A stretch of DNA of 64,000 nt from Nitrospira sp. (lineage in GTDB: Bacteria; Nitrospirota; Nitrospiria; Nitrospirales; Nitrospiraceae): positions 186,001 through 250,000 of the forward strand of contig JACOEM010000002.1 in the NCBI GenBank assembly GCA_024998565.1, read 5' to 3'. This document shows, in pieces, positions 44,296 through 54,103 of the stretch. Position 1 is the first letter of the stretch. Each line of letters starts with the position of its first letter. The notes beneath the pieces are model-generated. The model was given only the letters and a program-made list of their open reading frames with translations. It was not told where the DNA came from and did no database searches. The translations under genes were made by a program, and so were the position numbers.

Positions 44296-45134
44296 TCACC
44301 GGGGCGCAGGGACAGTTGGGCACGGATCTCCGGCAGGTGTTGCAGGAGCATCAACTGACGTTGCTCGATCTCCCGACGTTCGATCTGACGCATCCGGACT
44401 GCGGTCGCGTCGTCATCGAGGCCGCGCCTGACGTCGTGATTCATGCCGGCGCGCATACGGATGTGGACGGGGCAGAACGGAATCCGGCCCTGGCGCTGGC
44501 CGTGAATGCCGAGGGGACCGAGCGAGTGGCTCGCGCGGCCGCCCTGGTCGGCGCGAGGCTCATCTATATTTCCACCGACTATGTGTTCGACGGCCGGGGC
44601 ACACGTCCCTATGTCGAGACCGATCCGACCAATCCCGTCAGCGCCTATGGCGAGTCGAAACGGGCGGGTGAGCAGCGGGCCTTGGCCTGTTGTGAGAACA
44701 CCCTCGTGGTGCGTACCGCCTGGCTCTACGGCCTGTACGGCCGGAATTTCGTCAAAACCATATTGCAGCTGGCGGCCGAACGGCCTTGTTTAAAGATCGT
44801 GGCCGATCAGCGCGGTTGTCCGACATTTGCCGAAGATCTTGCGAGGATGATCGGGAAGCTCCTGGCGCATCCGGCACAGGGTGTGGTGCATGTGACGAAT
44901 GCCGGGGACTGTACCTGGCATGAATTTGCCACCGAGATTGTCCGCTTGTCCGGGCGCTCGGTTCCGGTTGAGGCGATCACGACGGCCGACATGCCGAGAC
45001 CGGCGAAGCGACCGGCCTATTCGGTCTTATCGGCAGAGCGGCTCCATCATCTCGGGTTCACCATGCCATCCTGGCAGGATGGATTGCAGCGATTCATGAA
45101 GGCCCTGCCGGCAGTGTCCTCAGCGGTTTCTTAG
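44283..45134 (+). CDS. rmlD: dTDP-4-dehydrorhamnose reductase
   Basis: This 283-residue SDR reductase makes dTDP-L-rhamnose. It has the N-terminal VITGAQGQLGTDL, HAGAHTDVDGAE, STDYVFDG, the YGESKRAGE YxxxK motif and RTAWLYG. I choose the GTG at 44283 because it directly precedes the Rossmann fold; it overlaps rmlB by 13 bases, implying coupling. No rmlC (3,5-epimerase) is found in the window, so the step between RmlB and RmlD must be encoded elsewhere or the product differs. Confidence 0.93.
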   Translation: MRIVITGAQGQLGTDLRQVLQEHQLTLLDLPTFDLTHPDCGRVVIEAAPDVVIHAGAHTDVDGAERNPALALAVNAEGTERVARAAALVGARLIYISTDYVFDGRGTRPYVETDPTNPVSAYGESKRAGEQRALACCENTLVVRTAWLYGLYGRNFVKTILQLAAERPCLKIVADQRGCPTFAEDLARMIGKLLAHPAQGVVHVTNAGDCTWHEFATEIVRLSGRSVPVEAITTADMPRPAKRPAYSVLSAERLHHLGFTMPSWQDGLQRFMKALPAVSSAVS

Positions 45135-45164
45135 CAGGCACGCTTCGTATGCACCCTCGTAGCT

Positions 45165-45187
45165 GAGTGTGTCAGTAAGACACATTT
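45165..45187 (+). terminator. Small hairpin after rmlD, weak terminator or operator
   Basis: TGTGTC (45168-45173) and GACACA (45179-45184) pair around a five-base loop, and A/T and G/T pairs extend the stem outward. The following bases are moderately T-rich (TTTCTT). It lies about 35 bases after the rmlD stop and just upstream of the next promoter, so it could end the rml transcript or act as an operator. Confidence 0.35.
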
Positions 45188-45188
45188 C

Positions 45189-45217
45189 TTGTGCAACCCC
45201 CGCGATTTCTCTATACT
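45189..45217 (+). promoter_or_regulatory. Sigma-70-type promoter upstream of the O-antigen ligase gene
   Basis: TTGTGC (45189-45194), a 17-base spacer and TATACT (45212-45217) match the sigma-70 pattern. Predicted initiation is near 45224, followed by a long leader. It is the best promoter match between rmlD and gmd. Confidence 0.55.
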
Positions 45218-45482
45218 GCGGTCCCGCAGAGCCCTCGTAGCGCTTCTCGTGACGATGCCCGGTGAACCAGGCCGGTGAGTTCGGGCCTGTGCGCGTGCCT
45301 GCTCAGTCAGATCGGTAAACGGGTGATCCACTTCACGCATGAATACCGACATGCTGATCCGAAGCCATTGGAAGCTGAGAGCGGGTGCTCTTGGGCATGA
45401 GCCGTCTGCGCGTCCGGCCTGAGAGGGTGGAGTATGGATACAGTTCGTTGTGCCTCTTTCTGTGACATGCGACTCTGATGGA

Positions 45483-46829
45483 ATGAATGTTGTGACGTCG
45501 CCGCCAGTCGACTCCGCTCTCCGGTCAGTTCACACGGACGCGCGATCCGTTTCCGGCCATGCACTCTTCTGGGCATTCCAAGGGTATGTGATGATCGCGG
45601 TCGCCTGCTCGAGTTTTTTCCCGATGCTGTTTCGCCATCAGGAACATGCCGTCATCGTGCTGGTCGTGCTTTCGCTGGGGATGTGTGCGATCGAGCGGGT
45701 GAGTCCCTGGATCAAAAATCCGCTGGATCTTCCCCTGTGGCTCTTCATGATCTGGGTGCTCTGCACCGTGCCCTTCGCGACCGACTCCGCATACAGCTTT
45801 GCCGAATGGAAAAAGTTCGTAGCGCAGGCCGGGGTCTTCTATTGGTCTTTGCTCGTATTGGATCGCTGTCGACGGGAGAACTTGCCGCAACAGATTCTCT
45901 GGGCGCTGGCTCTCACCGGCGCGGCGCTTGCCGCCTATGCGTTGGTTGATTTCGTCGATCGGGGCGGCACGTGGAGAGATCGGTACATCCGGGCCCATGC
46001 GTTCGGGTCGGATTATAACTGGCTCAGTACCTACATGGTGATGACGATTCCCGTGGCCGGCAGCCTCGTCGTCCTGGGTCGCCTGGTCTGGTTTCGGGCG
46101 GCACAGGTCTTAGCGCTTGCGCTGATGGGGGGCGCGCAGCTGTTTTCCTATACGCGTGGCGGATGGCTTGGTCATGCAGCTCAGGGTCTCGCATTTGCAA
46201 CGATGGTGGGGGGCCGGCGTCTGGTTTTATGGGTGCTGGGAATCCTCGCGGTAGCGGGCGCGGGTCTGCTGGTTGCGTCGCAGGCCGGATTTCAGCGCGA
46301 TACGGTGGCCGCCAGCACAGTGGACACCCGGTTGACGGTGTGGGCCATCGGGTTGCGGCAGGTGGCGACGCATCCCGTAGTCGGAATCGGGTACGGGAAT
46401 AATTCGTTTGTGAAAAAATTCCCTGAATACTCGTCGGAGGCACAGGCACAGGTGTCTGAAGGGACGCGCATTATTCCGGCCATGCACAATACCTTTCTCA
46501 TGGTTGCGCTGGGGAGCGGCCTTCCCGCGCTGCTCAGCTTTGTCTGGATCTTTGTCGCTCTCCTGCGCCGGCTCATTCCGATTCCCTGGCGGGCGGCATG
46601 GAACGACAGGTGGTCGGTGCTGGCTGCGGGTATCGGGTTGGCCGTCATCGGCTTCGCCGTGCGCAATCTCTTCGACTATATGTTTATGGGCAGCCTGGCG
46701 CACATATTCTGGCTGCTGGCGGCGGTCGGCATCACCGTGACAGGGTCGGCCTGGCAAGGGGTGGGATCCGGTCGGCAGCCGGGCAGCGATCAGGATGCGG
46801 CCATTTCGCAGCAGCAGCCGTCTGCATAG
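45483..46829 (+). CDS. O-antigen ligase/polymerase family membrane protein (Wzy_C)
   Basis: This 448-residue protein has about ten to twelve membrane helices and a periplasmic loop at about 275-350. The loop contains the Wzy_C signature: RLTVWAIGLRQVATHPVVGIGYGNN near 300, and HNTFLMVALGSG near 345. Members either ligate polymer to lipid A core (WaaL) or polymerise repeat units (Wzy); the two are hard to separate by sequence. An in-frame GTG at 45450 is an alternative start. It stands alone between rmlD and gmd with its own promoter. A Gln/Ser-rich tail ends the protein. Confidence 0.87.
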   Translation: MNVVTSPPVDSALRSVHTDARSVSGHALFWAFQGYVMIAVACSSFFPMLFRHQEHAVIVLVVLSLGMCAIERVSPWIKNPLDLPLWLFMIWVLCTVPFATDSAYSFAEWKKFVAQAGVFYWSLLVLDRCRRENLPQQILWALALTGAALAAYALVDFVDRGGTWRDRYIRAHAFGSDYNWLSTYMVMTIPVAGSLVVLGRLVWFRAAQVLALALMGGAQLFSYTRGGWLGHAAQGLAFATMVGGRRLVLWVLGILAVAGAGLLVASQAGFQRDTVAASTVDTRLTVWAIGLRQVATHPVVGIGYGNNSFVKKFPEYSSEAQAQVSEGTRIIPAMHNTFLMVALGSGLPALLSFVWIFVALLRRLIPIPWRAAWNDRWSVLAAGIGLAVIGFAVRNLFDYMFMGSLAHIFWLLAAVGITVTGSAWQGVGSGRQPGSDQDAAISQQQPSA

Positions 46830-46883
46830 GCGGCGTGTCGGCTCACGTCCATGGCGTCGGTGTGGACCTGTGCTGTAGCTTGA

Positions 46884-48002
<1,119 letters not shown>

Positions 48003-48953
48003 GTGATCGACACACACGCGCGCATTTATGTGGCCGGGCACCGGGGGATGGTGGGATCGGCGATTGTGCGGGCGCTCGAGGCCCGGGGATATGACAATCT
48101 ACTTCTCAGGACCAGCAAGGAATTAGATTTACGCGATAACAGGCGCGTCGCCGAATTTTTTGCAGAGACCAAGCCCGACTACGTGTATCTTGCCGCGGCA
48201 AAGGTGGGGGGGATTCTCGCCAACAGCACATTCCCCGCCGAATTCATCTATGACAATTTGGCGATTCAGACCAATGTCATCCATCAGGCCTATGTTCACG
48301 GCGTCAGGAAATTGCTGCTGCTGGGCTCATCCTGTATCTACCCGAGAGATTCTCCTCAACCGATGAAGGAGGAGTACCTCCTGACCGGTCCGTTGGAGCC
48401 CACTAACGAGTGGTATGCCGTGGCCAAGATCGCAGGCATCAAGATGTGCCAGGCGTATCGACGGCAGTATGGGTGCGATTTCATTGCCGCCATGCCTACG
48501 AACTTGTATGGCCCGAACGATAATTTCGATCTTCAGACGGCGCACGTCCTGGCGGCATTGCTGCGGCGCTTCCATGAGGCGCGTGAGCAGGGCACCCCTC
48601 CCACCCTGTGGGGCACCGGGGCTCCGCGGCGTGAGTTTCTCCACGTGGACGACTGCGCGGATGCCTGCCTGTTCCTGATGGATCGCTATTCCGATGCGAT
48701 GATCATGAATGTCGGGGCCGGGCAGGACATTGCGATCGCAGAACTGGCCGCGCTGGTCGCCGAGGTGGTGGGGTATCGAGGGGACATGCAGTGGGACCGT
48801 GCCAAGCCGGACGGCATGCCGCGGAAGTTGATGGATTCCAGCCGTATCGCCGCACTGGGATGGAAGCCGGCGACGTCATTGGCGGACGGCTTGCGCCGGA
48901 CCTATCGCTGGTACCGTCAGCAGCTGGGCGAGTCTCGGGCAGGTGCGTCATGA
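48003..48953 (+). CDS. fcl: GDP-L-fucose synthase
   Basis: This 316-residue SDR epimerase/reductase converts the Gmd product to GDP-L-fucose. Motifs: [49 protein letters not shown], the [12 protein letters not shown] YxxxK and [15 protein letters not shown] start immediately after the gmd stop. Together the two genes supply L-fucose for the surface glycan. The 158-base gap that follows holds two imperfect copies of GTCATG-CGGGCGGC but no clear signal. Confidence 0.95.
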   Translation: MIDTHARIYVAGHRGMVGSAIVRALEARGYDNLLLRTSKELDLRDNRRVAEFFAETKPDYVYLAAAKVGGILANSTFPAEFIYDNLAIQTNVIHQAYVHGVRKLLLLGSSCIYPRDSPQPMKEEYLLTGPLEPTNEWYAVAKIAGIKMCQAYRRQYGCDFIAAMPTNLYGPNDNFDLQTAHVLAALLRRFHEAREQGTPPTLWGTGAPRREFLHVDDCADACLFLMDRYSDAMIMNVGAGQDIAIAELAALVAEVVGYRGDMQWDRAKPDGMPRKLMDSSRIAALGWKPATSLADGLRRTYRWYRQQLGESRAGAS

Positions 48954-49111
48954 CGGGCGGCAGCATCAGCCGGTCTATCGGTGCGTAGGTCGGCAGGAGC
49001 GGTCATGCGGGCGGCCCCGTTGAGTGCCGGTGTCGGCGCCAAGATCTCCTCACGTCCGTTCTGCACCCAAGAACCGCCCGCCACAGTCGTCGATCGTAGG
49101 AACTTCTCTTC

Positions 49112-51010
49112 ATGTGTGGTGTAGTCGGAGCGTTGGTCCTCTCCCCCGGTTCATTCCGTATTTCAGAACCCTATTTGATGCGGATGAGGGACAGTCTGGC
49201 CCATCGGGGTCCCGACGGCGCCGGACTGTGGATCGACTCGCACGGACGGATCGGTCTGGGGCATCGCCGGCTCTCGATCATCGACTTGAGCGAGGCGGCC
49301 CGTCAGCCGATGGCGAATGAAGATGAAACCCTCTGGGTGGCGTTCAACGGGGAGATTTACAACCATGTAGAGATCCGGCGTGAATTGGAGGCGCTGGGGG
49401 GGCATCGCTGGCGGACGGACCATTCGGATACCGAAGTGATTCTGCATGCGTTCGAGACGTGGGGCATCGACTGCGTAGACAAATTCCGGGGCATGTTTGC
49501 GATCGCGCTCTGGGATGTGCGGCGGCAGGAATTGTGGTTGATTCGCGACCGTATCGGCGTGAAGCCGCTGTATTACAGCCTGCACCACGGCCGGCTGGTC
49601 TTCGCCTCCGAGATCAAGGCTTTGCTGCAGGATCCGGAGCAGCCGCGGGCGCTGCACGAGGAATCGCTCTTTCACTATCTGTCATTTCTCACGACGCCGG
49701 CTCCGCAAACCCTGTTCGACGGCATTAAGAAACTTCCCGGCGGGACCTGGCTTCGCGTGCGTGCCGATGGGACGATGGAAGAACGTCGGTATTGGGATGT
49801 GTGGGATCACACGTCCCCCCTGCTGAGGGAGACGGATGGGGCCATTGCCGCTCGGGTTCTGGAGAAATTGCGGGAGTCGGTTGCGCTTCGCAAGGTGAGT
49901 GATGTGCCGGTCGGCGTGTTTCTATCCGGGGGCGTCGATTCCAGCACCAATGCGGCCCTGTTCTCGCAAGGAGACACGCAACGCGTCAGGACATTTACGA
50001 TCGGTTATGACGGTGATTATCCGAGCTATCGCAATGAACTGAGTCACGCCCGGTTCATGGCGGAGCAGGTCGGTGCGGACCATCACGAACGGTTGCTGTC
50101 CCTCGATGATCTCATTGCGTTCTTGCCGCGCATGGTCGCACTGCAGGATGAGCCGATTGCCGATCCCGTCTGTGTCCCGGTTTTTTATGTGTCTGAACTG
50201 GCCCGCCGGCATGGCGTGATCGTCTGTCAGGTCGGGGAGGGCGCCGATGAGCTATTCTGGGGCTATCCCTCCTGGAAAACATCCAAGATGCTCGAGGAAT
50301 GGAACCATTGGCCGGTGCCGGCGGTGCTCAAACGTCTCGGCCTTCACGGATTGCAATGGTGCGGGTATGGTGAGAGCATTCACTACGAACGGCTGCGACG
50401 CGGGATCCTCCATCAACCCGTGTTCTGGGGCGGCGCCGAAGCGTTTCCGGAGGCCTTGAAGCAACGTCTGCTCTCGCCGCGCTTGCAGCGACGATTTCGA
50501 CACCTGACGTCCTGGGAAGCCATCCGGCCGATCCATGAACGGTTCCGCGCCAAGGCCTGGGAGCAGGGCCCGCTGCAATGGATGAGCTATCTCGATCTCA
50601 ATTTCAGACTACCCGAGTTATTGCTGATGCGCGTCGACAAGATGAGTATGGGGGCGAGTCTGGAAGCGCGGGTGCCGTTTCTCGATCATGAGTTCGTGGA
50701 ATTGGCCATGAGTGTTCCCGAGGCGGTCAAGACCAGAGGGGGCGTCGTCAAGACGCTGCTCAAACAGGCGGTGCGCGGGGTGATTCCGGACGCGATCATC
50801 GATCGGCCGAAGCAGGGGTTTGGCGTGCCGGTGCAGGAATGGATGCAGGGCCGCCTGGGTACGTTGATGCAGGACACACTCGCCGATTTTTGCGACCGCA
50901 CCGATATCCTGGACAAGGCCGCGGTGCTGGATCTGGTTTGCCGGCAGCGCGATCCTCGCAGCTGGTATCTCTTTAATCTGGCGCTGTGGTGGAAGGCGTA
51001 TCTTGCCTAA
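49112..51010 (+). CDS. asnB: Asparagine synthase (glutamine-hydrolysing)-like amidotransferase
   Basis: This 632-residue class II amidotransferase has Cys2 as the glutaminase nucleophile (MCGVVGAL), followed by HRGPDGAG and the FNGEIYNH segment; the synthetase half has the PP-loop LSGGVDSS near 270 and the GEGADELFWGY motif near 380. AsnB homologues in polysaccharide loci often amidate uronic or nonulosonic acid carboxyls, and the nearby nonulosonate genes fit such a role; ordinary asparagine synthesis is the alternative. The start is fixed by the obligatory Cys2. It is followed by a repeat-bearing gap and the heparinase-like gene. Confidence 0.88.
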   Translation: MCGVVGALVLSPGSFRISEPYLMRMRDSLAHRGPDGAGLWIDSHGRIGLGHRRLSIIDLSEAARQPMANEDETLWVAFNGEIYNHVEIRRELEALGGHRWRTDHSDTEVILHAFETWGIDCVDKFRGMFAIALWDVRRQELWLIRDRIGVKPLYYSLHHGRLVFASEIKALLQDPEQPRALHEESLFHYLSFLTTPAPQTLFDGIKKLPGGTWLRVRADGTMEERRYWDVWDHTSPLLRETDGAIAARVLEKLRESVALRKVSDVPVGVFLSGGVDSSTNAALFSQGDTQRVRTFTIGYDGDYPSYRNELSHARFMAEQVGADHHERLLSLDDLIAFLPRMVALQDEPIADPVCVPVFYVSELARRHGVIVCQVGEGADELFWGYPSWKTSKMLEEWNHWPVPAVLKRLGLHGLQWCGYGESIHYERLRRGILHQPVFWGGAEAFPEALKQRLLSPRLQRRFRHLTSWEAIRPIHERFRAKAWEQGPLQWMSYLDLNFRLPELLLMRVDKMSMGASLEARVPFLDHEFVELAMSVPEAVKTRGGVVKTLLKQAVRGVIPDAIIDRPKQGFGVPVQEWMQGRLGTLMQDTLADFCDRTDILDKAAVLDLVCRQRDPRSWYLFNLALWWKAYLA

Positions 51011-51419
51011 TGCGCTCAAATTAGCAGGATGCGGAAAAAGTCCGCCAGCGGCGTTCTCGCAAGACACCGCCGCCTCACGTCTCGGCGGCGTTCACAAACG
51101 TGACGCGCGTTATTCCGCGCGTCGTGAACCTCAGAGGCTCACCGTACGGCCACGGGACAAGAGCCTGTCTTGGCAAGCTCGGGGTGGGCGGGTATGAGTG
51201 TGCGATTCGCCTCTTCGCTTGCCGCGGCCTTGCCGGACGGCCTTTTTGCGCATCCTGCGGGTTATTGTTCTGCCTCCACGGCGCATGAGTTGATCGTAGC
51301 CTATGGCGCAACCATCGAGTGTGTCCGCAGCTTGCCAGAAGTCGGGTGGCGTACCAGCCAGTCGGGTTCCTTCCGCCGTCTCCTCCTCCCTGCCGAGAGC
51401 ATCGTTTGGAGTGACTCCC
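51011..51419. other. 409-base intergenic region holding a palindromic repeat
   Basis: The region 51024-51258 is the repeat described separately. The remaining 160 bases up to the chosen start of the heparinase-like gene are part of the same open frame upstream (from 51303) but show no conserved features. No promoter was recognised. Confidence 0.5.
51024..51258. repeat. 235-bp palindromic repeat element with imperfect 23-bp inverted ends and an internal hairpin
   Basis: Positions 51024-51046 match the reverse complement of 51236-51258 at 20 of 23 bases; both ends read GCAGGATGCG-AAAAAG-CCG from outside in. Inside, GTTCAC (51090-51095) pairs with GTGAAC (51124-51129), and GACGCGCG (51102-51109) pairs with CGCGCGTC (51116-51123) around a six-base loop, a very stable hairpin. 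No transposase is encoded. From memory, similar elements with GAAAAAGTCC ends are abundant between genes in Nitrospira; the truncated copy at 35342 has a related end. Confidence 0.7.
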
Positions 51420-53531
51420 ATGGGTAGCGAGGCGCCGCTCGATTTTGCGGCCCGTCTCCGGTCGAAAGTGCACCATATCGGACTGCTTGCAACGGTGCGC
51501 ATGGGCATCTGCAAGGCCCTTCGCCCTTTGCGCGTCAGACGACAGCGCGCGCACGTTTCGCGTCAGCCCTACCGGGTCTCGCGAGGGGAACTGGCAGCCG
51601 CATTCGGCGTCACTCCCGGAGACCTCTCCGCTGTGGTGGGGCGAATACGTGGCTCCCTGACGCAGCGTCTCCCGGTTTCACCGGAGAGTGTGGCGGCGAT
51701 TCGCGCGCTCTATGAACAGCAGGCACCGGGTGTGCTGGAGGCAACTGTCGAATCGGCCGACCGGATATGCGGGCATGTGTTCGACCTCCTGGGTTCCGGC
51801 CCCGTGTCATTGGGAACGACGATCGACTGGCATCGGGATTTCAAGTCCGGTTACCGCTGGAATCCCGATCAGTGCTTTCTCGACGTGGCCCATGGCCATG
51901 AAGTCGGCGTCGATATCAAGGTGCCATGGGAATTGTCACGTGCTCACCACCTTGTGCTGCTGGCGCAGACCGCCCTCCTGAGCGGAGATCAAAAGTACGC
52001 AAGGGAATGTTTGGCCCAAATGACCAGCTGGATCGACGCGAATCCGACCGCGCATGGGGTCAACTGGGCCTGTCCCATGGACGTCGCGATCCGCGCCGTC
52101 AACTGGTTGTGGTCGCTCGTCTTGTTGGCGGAGTCGCCGCTCATGACAGAGGCGTGGCTGACGGAGGTCCTCGCGTCGCTGGTGGCGCACGGCCGGTTCC
52201 TCATGGGCAATCTCGAAGTCCGCGACGACGGCGTGACGACCAATCACTACCTGGCTGATCTTGTGGGATTACTCTATCTCGGACTTTGCTTGAAGGAAGT
52301 CCGCGACGCAGAGGAATGGAAGACGTTTGCGGTTCGGGAATTGGTGCGTGAGATGGATCGGCAGGTGCTCGCCGACGGCGCGCACTATGAGTCGAGTCTG
52401 TCCTATCACCGCTTGGTGACGGAAATGTTTCTGTCGTCGGCCGTGTTGTGCCGTTGCCATGGGGTGGAGTTGCCGCCGACCTTTCATGATCGGTTGGAGA
52501 AGATGTGTGAGTTTGTCCGGGGCTATACCAAGCCCAATGGTCTGGCACCGCAGATCGGAGACGCCGATAACGGTCGCCTGCATATTCTGACCGGGTACGG
52601 GCAGGCCGATGTCCGGGATCACCGCCACCTGCTCGCCGTCGGCGCGGTGTTGTTCGATCGTCCGGACTGGTGGGTCGCGGCCGGCCCCTCGTGGGTCGAA
52701 GGGTTGTGGTTCGGTGGTCTCCGCTGTGCCGCGTGGGGGAGGGCGCAGGGCTCGGCGCAGAGCGAGAGCCGAGCCTTTCCGGAGGCAGGGCTCTATATAC
52801 TGCGCGGGCGAGCCGACTATGCCTTGCTCAATTGCAATCCGCCTGGATCGAGGGGCGTTGGAACGCACAAGCACAATGACCTGCTCGCAGTGGAGATGCA
52901 CCTTGGGGGGGAAGATATTCTTGTGGATTCGGGTTGTTTTCTCTATACTTCCGACCCGCAATCCTATAATCGATTTCGCAGCACCCTCTACCACTCAACC
53001 GTTAGGGTGGATCAGGAGGAGCAGAACCGTCTCATTCCCGGGAAGTTCTTTTGTTTGCACCCGGATAGCCGGCTGCATCGTATTCAATGGGACATCGGTG
53101 GACCGGTGGAACAGGCCGCGGCGGACCACGATGGATATGAACGGTTCTCCCACCCGGTGAGGCACCGGCGTGAGTTGCGAGCCGACTGGCTGAACGGGTC
53201 GTGGCGCGTCACGGATCATCTGTTCAGTCCCGTGAGCGATTCTCACCCGCATCGTCTTGAATGGACGTTGACCTTTGCGCCTCATTGTTCATTGCAGCCT
53301 GCGGAAAACGGATGGTCGGTGGTGACCCCCAGGCAGCGGTTCTGGCTGGACGGTCCGCGGTTGTCCGCGAATGGAACGCCTGTGGCCATCGCCCCACGCC
53401 TCGACGAGGGGAATGTGGCGGAGCAATACGGCAGGGCGCGGCGGACTCTTTTTCTTCGCTGGAGTTGGGAGGGCTCGCTTCCGGTTGAAGGAGTGTTCAC
53501 GATCGCCTCCCTGGAGTCACGTCCGACATGA
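51420..53531 (+). CDS. Heparinase II/III-like (alginate lyase family) protein
   Basis: This 703-residue protein has an N-terminal (alpha/alpha) toroid domain (about 90-400; contains WNPDQCFLDVAHG and the substrate-region segments DGVTTNHYLADLVGLLYLG and DGAHYESSLSYHRLV) and a C-terminal beta-sandwich heparinase II/III domain from about 440 with GTHKHNDLLAVEMHLGGE and VDSGCFLYT. Family members cleave uronic-acid polysaccharides by beta-elimination. No signal peptide is apparent, so location is uncertain. Such proteins recur beside asnB in exopolysaccharide loci. The ATG at 51420 is chosen near the conserved part; the frame is open from 51303. Overlap with neighbours is absent. Confidence 0.84.
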   Translation: MGSEAPLDFAARLRSKVHHIGLLATVRMGICKALRPLRVRRQRAHVSRQPYRVSRGELAAAFGVTPGDLSAVVGRIRGSLTQRLPVSPESVAAIRALYEQQAPGVLEATVESADRICGHVFDLLGSGPVSLGTTIDWHRDFKSGYRWNPDQCFLDVAHGHEVGVDIKVPWELSRAHHLVLLAQTALLSGDQKYARECLAQMTSWIDANPTAHGVNWACPMDVAIRAVNWLWSLVLLAESPLMTEAWLTEVLASLVAHGRFLMGNLEVRDDGVTTNHYLADLVGLLYLGLCLKEVRDAEEWKTFAVRELVREMDRQVLADGAHYESSLSYHRLVTEMFLSSAVLCRCHGVELPPTFHDRLEKMCEFVRGYTKPNGLAPQIGDADNGRLHILTGYGQADVRDHRHLLAVGAVLFDRPDWWVAAGPSWVEGLWFGGLRCAAWGRAQGSAQSESRAFPEAGLYILRGRADYALLNCNPPGSRGVGTHKHNDLLAVEMHLGGEDILVDSGCFLYTSDPQSYNRFRSTLYHSTVRVDQEEQNRLIPGKFFCLHPDSRLHRIQWDIGGPVEQAAADHDGYERFSHPVRHRRELRADWLNGSWRVTDHLFSPVSDSHPHRLEWTLTFAPHCSLQPAENGWSVVTPRQRFWLDGPRLSANGTPVAIAPRLDEGNVAEQYGRARRTLFLRWSWEGSLPVEGVFTIASLESRPT

Positions 53532-53558
53532 AGTTGCATTTGGAGGGTGGGATCTAAG

Positions 53559-54101
53559 TTGAAGAAGGCGTTGACCATCTGGCTGACGGGGTTGCCCTGT
53601 GCGGGTAAGACGACCCTGGCCAATATGCTCTTTCGAAGCCTGTTGGCGCAGGGCCTGAGCAATGTGGAAGTGTTGGATGGCGATGTCGTCCGCACCCATC
53701 TTTCCAAAGGGCTTGGATTCTCCCGCGCCGATCGGGATACGAACATCCTGCGGATCGGGTGGGTTTGCCAGGTGTTGACCAAGCACGGGGTCTGCAGCAT
53801 CGTAGCCGCAGTGTCACCCTTTCGAGCCGTCCGGAATGAAGTGCGCGCGATGATTGAAAAGGTAGGAGGGCCGGGATCGTTTATCGAGGTGTGGGTGCGC
53901 TGCGGGGTTGAGGAATGCATCCGGCGTGACGTCAAAGGCATGTACGCGAAGGCGTTGCGGGGCGAAATTCAGCAGTTCACCGGCGTGTCCGATCCCTATG
54001 AAGAGCCGCTCCAGGCCGACATCGTCGTGGATACAAGTCGTGAATCTCCGTCTGTATCGGTCGGACGTATCCTGGAGGTCGTCAACCGTGGCAATCTCTG
54101 A
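53559..54101 (+). CDS. cysC: Adenylylsulfate (APS) kinase
   Basis: This 180-residue kinase phosphorylates APS to PAPS, the universal sulfate donor. The P-loop is GLPCAGKTT near 11-19; LDGDVVRTHLSKGLGFSRADRD, NILRIGWV and the AAVSPFRAVRNEVR segment are classic CysC, and the C-terminal PYEEPLQADIVVDT is intact. The TTG at 53559 with a GGAGGG site 11 bases upstream is my preferred start; GTG at 53547 sits directly on that site. It appears in the middle of a glycan cluster that also encodes a sulfotransferase (60329), so it probably makes PAPS for glycan sulfation rather than for sulfur assimilation. No ATP sulfurylase is nearby. Confidence 0.92.
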   Translation: MKKALTIWLTGLPCAGKTTLANMLFRSLLAQGLSNVEVLDGDVVRTHLSKGLGFSRADRDTNILRIGWVCQVLTKHGVCSIVAAVSPFRAVRNEVRAMIEKVGGPGSFIEVWVRCGVEECIRRDVKGMYAKALRGEIQQFTGVSDPYEEPLQADIVVDTSRESPSVSVGRILEVVNRGNL

Positions 54102-54103
54102 CC

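Larger units (their letters stand above)
45135..45482. other. 348-base intergenic region before the O-antigen ligase
   Basis: It contains the hairpin at 45165-45187 and the promoter at 45189-45217 described separately, leaving a leader of about 260 bases before the chosen start of the ligase. A 27-codon frame at 45339-45422 has no ribosome site or recognisable content. Nothing else was identified. Confidence 0.5.

Noticed and set aside
45339-45422. 27-codon frame in the ligase leader considered as a leader peptide
   Set aside because: No ribosome site, no regulatory codon cluster and no attenuator-like stem structure.
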